Shown here: one piece after another, positions 56,803 through 64,000 of the stretch
Position numbering within the stretch: the first letter of the stretch is position 1
How the letters are laid out: every line of letters begins with the position of its first letter
Assembly (NCBI RefSeq): GCF_000740785.1
Contig: NZ_JFZB01000020.1
Location: 20,120-84,119 of the forward strand
Reading direction: 5' to 3'
Length of the DNA stretch: 64,000 bases
Source of the DNA: Paenirhodobacter enshiensis
GTDB taxonomy: Bacteria > Pseudomonadota > Alphaproteobacteria > Rhodobacterales > Rhodobacteraceae
Program-made: the position numbers and the translations under genes
The notes under the pieces: generated by a model
Told to the model about the DNA's origin: nothing
The model's database searches: none
The model's input: the letters and a program-made list of their open reading frames with translations, nothing else

Positions 56803-57492
56803 ATGCTGAAAGTTGAGAATCTGCGCGCCTCTTACGGGCAAAGCGAGGTGCTGCACGGGCTGGATTTCACCGTGCCGCAGGGCGAGATCGTGGCGATCAT
56901 GGGCCGCAACGGCATGGGCAAGACCACGCTGATGAAGACGCTGATCGGGCTGGTGGCGGCGCGCAGCGGCACGATCGAGGTCGACACGACCGAGGTCACC
57001 GCGCTCAGCCCGCATGAGCGGGTGGCGGACGGGCTCGGCTATGTGCCGCAGGGGCGGATGATCTTCTCGGCGATGACGGTCGAGGAAAACATCCGCACCG
57101 GGCTGACCGTCACCGGATCGCGCGAGGTGCCCGCGGCACTTTACGAGCTGTTCCCGGTGCTGCTGGAGATGCGCCGGCGGCGCGGCGGCAACCTGTCGGG
57201 CGGCCAGCAGCAGCAGCTGGCCATCGCGCGGGCGCTGGCCTCGAACCCGAAGGTTCTGCTGCTCGACGAGCCGACCGAGGGGATCCAGCCCTCGATCATC
57301 CGCGAGATGGCGCGCACGCTCCGGCGCATCCGCGACGAGCGCGGGCTGACCATCGTGGTTTCTGAACAGGTGCTGAGCTTCGCGCTCGACGTGGCAGACC
57401 GGGTGATGGTGATCGAGAACGGCGAATTCGTGCACGATGCGCCGCGCAGCGGGATTGATGCGGCCCGCGTCGAGAGGTTTCTGGCGGTCTAG
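56803..57492 (+). CDS. Urea/amide ABC transporter ATP-binding protein (UrtE type)
   Basis: 229 residues. Walker A GRNGMGKTT, GYVPQGRMIFSAMTVEENIRTGL, signature LSGGQQQQLAIARAL (four glutamines, typical of UrtE), LLLDEPTEGIQPSIIREM and TIVVSEQVLSFAL. The start lies ten bases after urtD and follows GAGGAGAG. It ends the operon; a perfect 8-bp hairpin (GGTCCGGC/GCCGGACC, 57500-57535) lies eight bases downstream. Confidence 0.93.
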   Translation: MLKVENLRASYGQSEVLHGLDFTVPQGEIVAIMGRNGMGKTTLMKTLIGLVAARSGTIEVDTTEVTALSPHERVADGLGYVPQGRMIFSAMTVEENIRTGLTVTGSREVPAALYELFPVLLEMRRRRGGNLSGGQQQQLAIARALASNPKVLLLDEPTEGIQPSIIREMARTLRRIRDERGLTIVVSEQVLSFALDVADRVMVIENGEFVHDAPRSGIDAARVERFLAV

Positions 57493-58307
57493 AGCGGCTG
57501 GTCCGGCTCTTCGGTGGCGTGACCGGGGCCGGACCGCAGGGGCGTTCCACAGCGGGTGTTGACGCTGTCCTCCGGGCCGGCGGCGGCCGCTTCGTAAAGG
57601 ATTTGATAATTGTTCCTTATCGCGAATATATGACATGGTCGCGTATTTTTCATGTGACCCGCATATTGGTGAAATTATGAGGATTTACGCCTTATCCATC
57701 TGTAATGAATTTTAACTGTATCGAAAGCGAGGCCGTCCCCGGTCTCGGAAACCCTCGTGCCGCGGTCATGGGCAAGGCTTCGGCCAGATCGGCAATGTGA
57801 CCATCTTGTGGGCCGGAGGGTTTCGAATTTCCCGGCGCTCATCGAGGCCTCCTGGTGTGGATTTCCCGTCAGGCGGCGGCTGGTGCTTGCGCAAAGCACC
57901 GGGGTGTTATGCGGCATGGCTCATCCGGATCACATTCGGACCGCAAGGCCAGATCAGGACTGACGTCCGCCGGGTTCTCTTCTCTCCTTTCCGTGGCTGT
58001 CCTGACAATCGACCAGTTCGCCCCCGATTTCGGTAAGCCGGACGGCGAGCGCATGGTCATGCGTTCTCCGCCGCACGCGTCAGGCCCGGCAAAGCGGCGC
58101 CCCCCGCTTCGGAAGGGGCCGGTTTGCAGCGGGCAGAGCAAAAATTGCCCCCCGTGCCGGTGTTCGGAGAAACAGCCCTCTGTTTCGGCGGGCATCTACG
58201 AAATGGCAAAAAGATGAGTTCCGCATTAGCGTTAAAAGACGATCAAACTGATCGACTTTAACGCAGGCCGCGCGTGTCGCGCCGTGACGAAGAGCAAGGA
58301 ATTCATC
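57493..58307. other. Gene-free 815-base stretch between the amide transporter and the met genes
   Basis: No convincing gene is seen on either strand. The start holds the urtE hairpin (57500-57535). A patch from 57600 to 57725 is much richer in A/T than the flanks and includes a promoter-like TTGATA, 17-base spacer, ATATAT (57603-57631) leading to no protein longer than 12 codons. Several short frames exist (57855-58217 plus; 57675-57917 minus) but none has recognisable motifs. The section may be decayed DNA from a lost gene. Confidence 0.6.
58229..58264. promoter_or_regulatory. Long imperfect inverted repeat upstream of the met genes
   Basis: From 58229 GCGTTAAA and its inverted copy TTTAACGC enclose a second matched pair, GATCA and TGATC, around the loop AAC. 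About 16 base pairs form with one bulge and one mismatch. No T-run follows, so it is not a terminator. It lies 43 bases before the ATG of the broken metQ copy and could be a repressor site or an RNA stem of the leader. Confidence 0.5.
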
Positions 58308-59094
58308 ATGATCCGAACACTGTGCCTTGGCCTCGGGCTGATGCTGGCGGGGCAACCGGGGCTGGCGCTGACCATCGGTGTGACGCCCGGCGCGCTGGCC
58401 GATTCCGTCGAAACCGCCGCCACGCAGCCAGGGACTGGACGTCAAGGTGGTCGAATTCAGCGACTGGACCACGCCCAACGTGGCACTGGCGAACGGGGAT
58501 CTGGACGCGAATTATTTCCAGCATCAGGCATTTCTGGACAATGCCAACCGCGAAACCGGTTACGGGCTGGTGTCGGTCGGGGTGGGAATCCTGCCCAATA
58601 TCGGGCTGTATTCCAGCAAATATACGTCCATCGACCAGGTGTCTCAGGGCGCCCGGGTGGCGGTGGCCAGCGATCCGGTCAATCAGGGGCGCGGGCTGGC
58701 ATTGCTGCAAACGGCGGGCCTGATCGCGCTGCGCGATGGCGTGGGGGCGCAAGGCACGCTGGATGACATTACCGGCAACCCCAGAAAGCTGAACATCGTC
58801 GAGATCGAGGGGCCGCAGCTGGTGCGGGCCCTGTCGGATGTGGATCTGGCGCAGGGCTATCCGTCCCATTACGTCAACGCCGGTCTGGCCGACATCGCGG
58901 GCCGGGCGCTGCTGTTCTCGGGCGCCGGGGACGCGTATTTCGCCATCCGTTTCGTGACCCGTCCCGATCGCCGCGACGACCCCGATCTGCAGCGCTTCAT
59001 CCAGATCTACCAGACCTCTCCGGCGGTGCGCGACACCATCGCGGCCGGCTACGCGCATAACCCCGCGCTCTACTCCCTGCCCTGGCTCAAATAA
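58308..59094 (+). pseudogene. MetQ-like methionine-binding protein, frameshifted
   Basis: ATG 58308 starts a signal peptide and LTIGVTPGALADSVETAA, then the frame shifts near 58427-58436 and the protein continues in another frame as [37 protein letters not shown] to TAA/stop at 59094 (sequence quoted in parts; the TGA-free distal frame runs 58447-59094). Compared with the intact metQ next to it, ten bases stand where 18 are expected, so about eight are missing. The rest is collinear with metQ ([26 protein letters not shown]). It is either a decayed tandem duplicate or carries a sequencing error. Confidence 0.82.
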
Positions 59095-59107
59095 TCGGGA
59101 AATCACC

Positions 59108-59911
59108 ATGAAACTGAAAACACTGGCAATCTCTGCCCTGTTCGTGCTGACTGCCGCGGCCGCGCAGGCGGCACCGCTGAAGATCGGCGTCGTGCCGGGC
59201 GCTTACAGCGATGCCGCGATCGTCGCCGCCGAAGAGGCGAAGGCTCGTGGCCTCGATGTCGAGGTGGTCGAGTTCAGCGACTGGACCACGCCCAACGTGG
59301 CGCTGGCGGCGGGCGACATCGACCTGAACTTCTTCCAGCACGTGCCTTTCATGGAAAATGCCGAGAAGCAGGGCGGTTATCATTTCGCCGCCGTCGCGCC
59401 CGGCATTCTGGCCAACCTTGGGCTGTATTCGCTCAGGCACAAGAGCTTCGACGAAATCCCCGACGGTGGCTCGGTCGCCATCGCGAACGATCCGGTCAAT
59501 CAGGGGCGCGGGTTGCTGCTGCTGCAAAAGGCCGGGCTCATCAAGCTGCGCGACGGCGTGGGGTTTCTGGGCACGGTCGATGACATCGCCGAGAACCCGC
59601 GCCATCTGAAATTCACCGAGGTCGAGGGCCCGCAGCTGGTGCGGATCACCGGAGACGTGGATCTGGCGCAGGGCTATCCGCATTTCATCGTCGCCGCGGG
59701 CACCTTCGATCCCGCCAGCGCGCTGATCTATTCCGGCATCGAGGACCGCAAGTTCGCGGTCAACTTCGTCTCGCGTCAGGACAACAAGGACGATCCGCGC
59801 ATCCGCGCCTTCATCGACGTGTTCCAGCACAGCCAGAAGGTCAGGGATCAGATCCACAAGTCCTTCGCCAACAGCGACAAGCTTTACATTCTGGCATGGG
59901 AGGGAAAATGA
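59108..59911 (+). CDS. metQ: D-methionine ABC transporter substrate-binding protein
   Basis: 267 residues. Signal peptide [21 protein letters not shown] (cleavage near 21; no lipobox cysteine follows, unlike many MetQ proteins). The mature part has [54 protein letters not shown] and [23 protein letters not shown], the NlpA/MetQ family features. It lies 13 bases after the broken copy and overlaps metN as ATGA. Substrate: methionine, by family and by metN. Confidence 0.9.
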   Translation: MKLKTLAISALFVLTAAAAQAAPLKIGVVPGAYSDAAIVAAEEAKARGLDVEVVEFSDWTTPNVALAAGDIDLNFFQHVPFMENAEKQGGYHFAAVAPGILANLGLYSLRHKSFDEIPDGGSVAIANDPVNQGRGLLLLQKAGLIKLRDGVGFLGTVDDIAENPRHLKFTEVEGPQLVRITGDVDLAQGYPHFIVAAGTFDPASALIYSGIEDRKFAVNFVSRQDNKDDPRIRAFIDVFQHSQKVRDQIHKSFANSDKLYILAWEGK

Positions 59912-61023
59912 CCCAGGCTCTTGCATTGGCCGGCACGCTGACCACCGGGGCAACGGTGGCGCAGCGCAGGGCGGGCACCGTCGTCTTCGAGAACCTCGGC
60001 AAGGTCTATCGCTCGTCCGCGGGCGAGGTGACGGCGCTGCGCGACATCACGCTGAACATCGAAGCGGGCGAGATCTTCGGCATCATCGGCCGGTCGGGCG
60101 CGGGGAAATCCAGTCTGCTGCGCACCATAAACCGGCTGGAAAGCCCCACCGCCGGCCGGGTGCTGATCGACGGGCAGGACATCGCGCAGCTGAGCGCGGG
60201 CGAGTTGGTGGACCTGCGCCGCAGGATCGGAATGATCTTTCAGCATTTCAATCTGTTGTCGGCCAAGACGGTGCGTGAAAACGTCGCTTTGCCGCTGCGC
60301 GTCGCCGGGGTTCCGGCGGACGAGATCCGCATCCGGGTGGATCAGGTTCTGACGCTGGTCGGACTGGACGGCAAGGGCGAGACCTATCCCTCGCGGTTGT
60401 CGGGCGGGCAAAAGCAGCGTGTGGGCATCGCCCGGGCGCTGGTGAGCCGTCCCGAAATCCTGCTGTGCGACGAGGCAACCTCGGCGCTGGATCCGGAAAC
60501 GACGGTCTCCATCCTGCGGCTGCTGCGCGACATCAACCGCCGGCTGGGGCTGACGATCGTCCTCATCACCCATGAGATGAGCGTGATCCGCGAGATTTGC
60601 GACCGCGTGGTGGTGGTGGAGAAGGGCGAGACCGTGGAACAGGGGCCGGTCTGGCAGGTGTTCGGCACCCCGCAGCACGAAGCCACGTGCGCCCTGCTGC
60701 AACCGCTCGAGACCGGCCTGCCCGAGGATCTGGCCGACCGGCTGCGCGCCACCTGGCGGGCGGGCGATGAAACCCTGGCCGAATTGCGGTTTTCCGGCAG
60801 CAGAACGCCCGATCTGGCGGCCATCGGGGCCGCGGCGGGCGGACGGGTGCGGCTGATCGCCTCGCAGGTGGAACGCATTCGCGGCCATGCCATCGGCCAG
60901 GTTCTGGTGGCACTGGGCGCGGGACGACAGGTGGCCGATCTGGCCCCCTTTGCCGACAGCACAAGGAGTATCTTTACAGTAAGACGATCAGATATTCCGG
61001 AACGTGGACGGGTGATCATGTGA
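59908..61023 (+). CDS. metN: Methionine ABC transporter ATP-binding protein with altered C-terminus
   Basis: 371 residues from ATG 59908 (GGGAGG upstream; overlaps metQ stop). Walker [10 protein letters not shown] (61-69), [19 protein letters not shown], signature [15 protein letters not shown] and [13 protein letters not shown] are intact. The regulatory NIL domain starts about residue 275, but after [10 protein letters not shown] (about 60960) the sequence ceases to be MetN-like: its last residues read [20 protein letters not shown], where the family ends with a short VEVLG-type strand. About eight native residues are lost. The permease gene metI, normally next, is missing, so the importer cannot be complete from this locus. 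Confidence 0.85.
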   Translation: MTQALALAGTLTTGATVAQRRAGTVVFENLGKVYRSSAGEVTALRDITLNIEAGEIFGIIGRSGAGKSSLLRTINRLESPTAGRVLIDGQDIAQLSAGELVDLRRRIGMIFQHFNLLSAKTVRENVALPLRVAGVPADEIRIRVDQVLTLVGLDGKGETYPSRLSGGQKQRVGIARALVSRPEILLCDEATSALDPETTVSILRLLRDINRRLGLTIVLITHEMSVIREICDRVVVVEKGETVEQGPVWQVFGTPQHEATCALLQPLETGLPEDLADRLRATWRAGDETLAELRFSGSRTPDLAAIGAAAGGRVRLIASQVERIRGHAIGQVLVALGAGRQVADLAPFADSTRSIFTVRRSDIPERGRVIM

Positions 61024-64000
61024 TCACGTCCTCAACGCTTTCCGGCGAAGCGACCCAACTCCTCGAGACTCGTACGGACGGCCGCGTCAACAGCACAATT
61101 CGTGCTGGCGGAAGTGCTCTCGTCTCAGCCGATGGCGATCTTGAAAGCAGCGGTTTGATTCAGGCCGGTTATTCGGGAACGGTTGCGGATCGTGTCTCAT
61201 TCGGGGATACGATCGCCGCAGTCGATCCGGTCGTCTTTGACGCCTCTCTGAACTCAGGACCCGGCACAGACACGGCAGTCACACCAGACCGGGGAAACAG
61301 CGGCTCCAGGCAGATATCCGCGCCGGGTGACACGAATGCCGCGACAGCGTCCGCAGCCAACCCCGGAACCAGCCTGGTTTCGCGCGCCCGCGCAGCGCTT
61401 CTCTCCGGCGTCACGGCCACAGGGCTGGCGCTTTCCTCTGCTGCGGGGGGGGCGGGGCCTGGCCTCACCTCCTTCTCGGGAGCTGCCACGGACGCGAACC
61501 TTTCTTCTGTAGCCGGTAACGGTGCGAGCGACGCCGGAGCGTCTTCGTTCACGGGAAGCACCTATGACGGTCCCGGAGCCTCGGGCATGTCCGGGGCTAC
61601 CAACCCCGGGGCCAGCCGCAGCTCCGTCGCTGGCACGCCAACAGCCGATGTCACAACTTCCTCCGTCTCCGGCGGGGCTGTGTCGAGCTCGGGAAGCTCT
61701 GTCTCAGGCGGAGCGCTGTCCTCCGCAGCCGCCTCGCTCTTTTCCACGACAGGTGTTTCCGCCACCGGAACGGCGAGCGCGAATTCGGTATCGACAGATC
61801 CAGGCGCGCTGCAGGGAACGGATTTCGACTGGAATGGCTCCGTCCTGTCCACCTCGTTCACCCCGGCGCAAACGACGACCACAACCTCTGGTGTCGCATC
61901 GGCGCAAACCCGGTTTACGAAGGACGATCTGTCGGGCGAATCTGCTCCCTATACGTTCCTGTCTGCAACCTCGGGATTCGATCGGGACAGCGTGCTCGGT
62001 GGCACCGTCTCCGTATCCACAGCGACGCTCGATACGATTTTCGCGGACCAGTCAGCGGCTTTGTCAGCCTTGTCCGATCGGTCTGCAACCCTTGATGCGA
62101 TCACCGCCTATCGTGATCAGGACTACTTCACCGCGACCAATACCGCAGCCAGCCAATCCGGAGCCGTCTCTCTGACCGTAGCTGGCGACACCGTCACCCT
62201 CACCGGCGGAACGGTCGTATCCTCTGGCGCGATTGCAATCTCGGCAACGACCCTGAACGCATCAGGCGTTCAGGGCAGCGCAAGCAGAGTCTCCGTCACG
62301 ACCGCCACGGGCGATCTCTCTCTGAGCACCTTCTCCGACATCTCGACCGACAGCATGGCGTTGGAGGCCAACGGCGGTGACGTGCTGATTGATGTTTCCC
62401 GCGACTTTTCCGGAGATTTTACGGCCATTGCCGGGAATGACATCCGTCAGATCGGCACGTCGATCACGGCACAGAACATCGTGTATTCGGCGGCAAACGA
62501 CATCATCATCAGCGCAGAAACGTCCAGCGTCACCTCTGACATTGTCGCAACCCAGATAAGCTCGAATCCCCGCTGGACCAGGGATGGCGACGAAGATCGT
62601 CACATCGTGACACAGGTTGTCGTCGGCAGTCAGACCGTCGCGACCGCGACGGCTGCCAGCGTTTCCGCCTCGGGAACACTCCAGATCATCGCGGGTAACG
62701 ATGTCGACGTGACAGGGTCGACCCTGTCCGGGGAAGATGGCGTTCTCATCGTTGCGGGAAATGAACTTAATATTCTTCCCGAAACCTTGACCAACAGTTC
62801 CTCGCAGAAGGTGGGGAAGACGAGTTCCAGTTCGACCGTGGTCAGCAATGTGCTGAGTTCGGTCACAAGTGGTGGCGATCTTACCCTCGCTGCGGGCCTT
62901 GTCTTCGATTCCGACGGCTCCCTTGTCGCAGGATCAGGGGCGGGCGACCTTACCGTCGCAGGCGCCGCCCTCACGGCAGAGGGAACCCTCAGCCTTCTCG
63001 CCACGGGAACGGTCACAGTCGCCGCCGCGACCGACATCGCCATCAGCGAGAGCCAAAGCAAGAAGTCGTCACTCTTCAAGAAGACCACGAAGGTCACCTC
63101 TTCGACGGACATCACCCATATCGGCTCGACGCTCAGCGGGTCCGATGTGAAAATCTCGGGCACCGACATTACTCTTGCCGGTGCCGATATCGACGCCACG
63201 GGCAGCATTGGCCTCAGCGCCAGCGGCACCATCCTCTCGGGGGCCTATGCCGATGTTCACGAGAGCTACAGCCACAAAAGCTCGAGTTGGCTCGGTGGGC
63301 TGATCAATAATTATAGCACGACGAGCCAATACAGCACCGAGCTTTCCGGTTCCGATCTTCTCGCCGACGCCGATCTTTCGATGGTGACCGCGACCGGGGA
63401 TATCACCTTGCAGGGCGGATCCTATACCGCCCGGACCGGAACCCTCACCATCAGCCCCGGCTCGGGCAAGCTGGTGCTGAGCGCTCTCGTCGATAGCGAT
63501 CAGGGCTATAGCCAAAGCCAGTCGGACAACGGTGTCACGCGCACATTGACGACCGAAAGCTGGGACCGGGAAAGTGCTGCATACGCCTTGCTCTCCGGTG
63601 CTCAGACCGACCTCAAGGGCGTCACAGGCCTCACAGGCACAAGTGTGCGTGCCGGAACGGACAGCGATGGGGCTGTCACTCTGTCCTCTTCCGAGGGCAT
63701 CGCAGGAACCGCCGCCTCTGTTGGCGCCTGGATCGACACGCTTCCGGATGATCTGCAAGGCAAGGCCGCCGCACTTGCCGTTCAGGGCCTCACGGACGCG
63801 TATTCCTACGACAGCACAACGTCCATGAACCCGGCATTCGGAGCTTTGGTCGCAATCGCGGCCTCCTTCGCCGTTGGGCCGGGGGGCTGGCTCAATCTCG
63901 ACCTGACCGGTTGGCAGGCGGCTGTCACCTCGAGTGCCATCACCAGCGCCACGGAAGTTGCCCTCACGGGTAATTTCGATCTTGACGACATCATCACTGA
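60961..64000 (+). pseudogene. Interior of a CdiA/filamentous haemagglutinin-type adhesin, 5' truncated, running off the window
   Basis: A single frame (codons in phase with 61023) stays open to the window edge, at least 992 codons, and reads through from about 60961 as [20 protein letters not shown]. There is no ATG or ribosome site at its 5' end. The protein is rich in Ser, Thr, Gly and Ala and has the beta-helix repeat style of haemagglutinins (DITHIGSTLSGSDVKISGTD, ITLAGADIDATGSIGLSASG). Near the end, NPAFGALVAIAASFAVGPGG and AVTSSAITSATEVALTGNFD resemble the region before the toxin domain in CdiA proteins. No TPS secretion domain or signal is present in this part. Base use is less GC-biased than in the metN genes. 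It is either a truncated gene or one fused by rearrangement to metN. Confidence 0.75.

Noticed and set aside
57541..57575. Second parS copy (GTTGACGCTGTC)
   Set aside because: It lacks the full inverted arms of the 46273-46290 palindrome and differs at the centre; similarity is likely chance.
57675..57917. Minus-strand 80-codon frame in the gene-free stretch
   Set aside because: No motif, no ribosome site and unusual composition; it could be a relic but cannot be supported as a gene.
58200..58307. SAM-II or other methionine-linked riboswitch before metQ
   Set aside because: The hairpin at 58229-58264 lacks the conserved SAM-II pseudoknot sequence; it is only a simple inverted repeat.

Overview
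The window is GC-rich DNA whose gene content, dense ATGA-coupled operons, Rhodobacterales-type repABC module and intergenic repeats point to an alphaproteobacterium, most likely family Rhodobacteraceae. The repABC locus at 42.7-46.3 kb shows that this is an extrachromosomal replicon. Because it also carries a full thiamine operon it is probably a megaplasmid or chromid. I see no tRNA, rRNA, CRISPR array or intact insertion sequence.

Layout. 0-7 kb: the 3' end of a biotin-dependent acyl-CoA carboxylase alpha subunit, then thiC-thiO-thiS-thiG-thiE-thiF-thiD on the minus strand behind a TPP riboswitch. 7.4-17.3 kb: a LysR regulator, an M20 carbamoylase-type hydrolase, an acetylpolyamine amidohydrolase, an FAD-linked oxidase and a complete Dpp/Opp-type ABC transporter. 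17.5-30.4 kb: an aromatic meta-cleavage cluster (mhpC, type I extradiol dioxygenase, mhpR, mhpA, mhpD, a Liv-type ABC transporter, mhpF, mhpE) with three copies of a GTGCAC palindrome resembling the E. coli MhpR operator. 30.6-35.3 kb: fatty-acid genes (acyl-CoA ligase, FadN-type fusion, TetR regulator). 35.3-42.6 kb: a penicillin-binding-fold serine hydrolase, a second Dpp/Opp transporter and a LysR regulator. 42.7-46.3 kb: repA, repB, antisense ctRNA, repC and an 18-bp perfect palindrome that is a candidate parS.

46.6-57.5 kb: a module built of formamidase, a NarL/FixJ-type response regulator, a 1178-residue permease-histidine kinase-receiver fusion, and a five-gene Urt/Fmd-type ABC transporter. 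Two near-identical TACGT-N6-ACGTA palindromes, one upstream of formamidase and one upstream of the transporter, suggest one regulator controls both. This is the best candidate for a little-described system in the window. 57.5-61.0 kb: an 815-base gene-free stretch, then a frameshifted metQ copy, an intact metQ, and metN cut short at its 3' end. 61.0-64.0 kb: an open frame without a convincing start that encodes the interior of a CdiA/filamentous-haemagglutinin adhesin, butted directly against metN. It marks a rearrangement junction and runs off the window.

Functionally the replicon is a nutrient-scavenging platform: two peptide-type importers, one Liv-type and one urea/amide-type importer, and a methionine importer remnant, each next to enzymes or regulators that would process or sense the imported compound. 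All functions are assigned by reading motifs; no database search was run.
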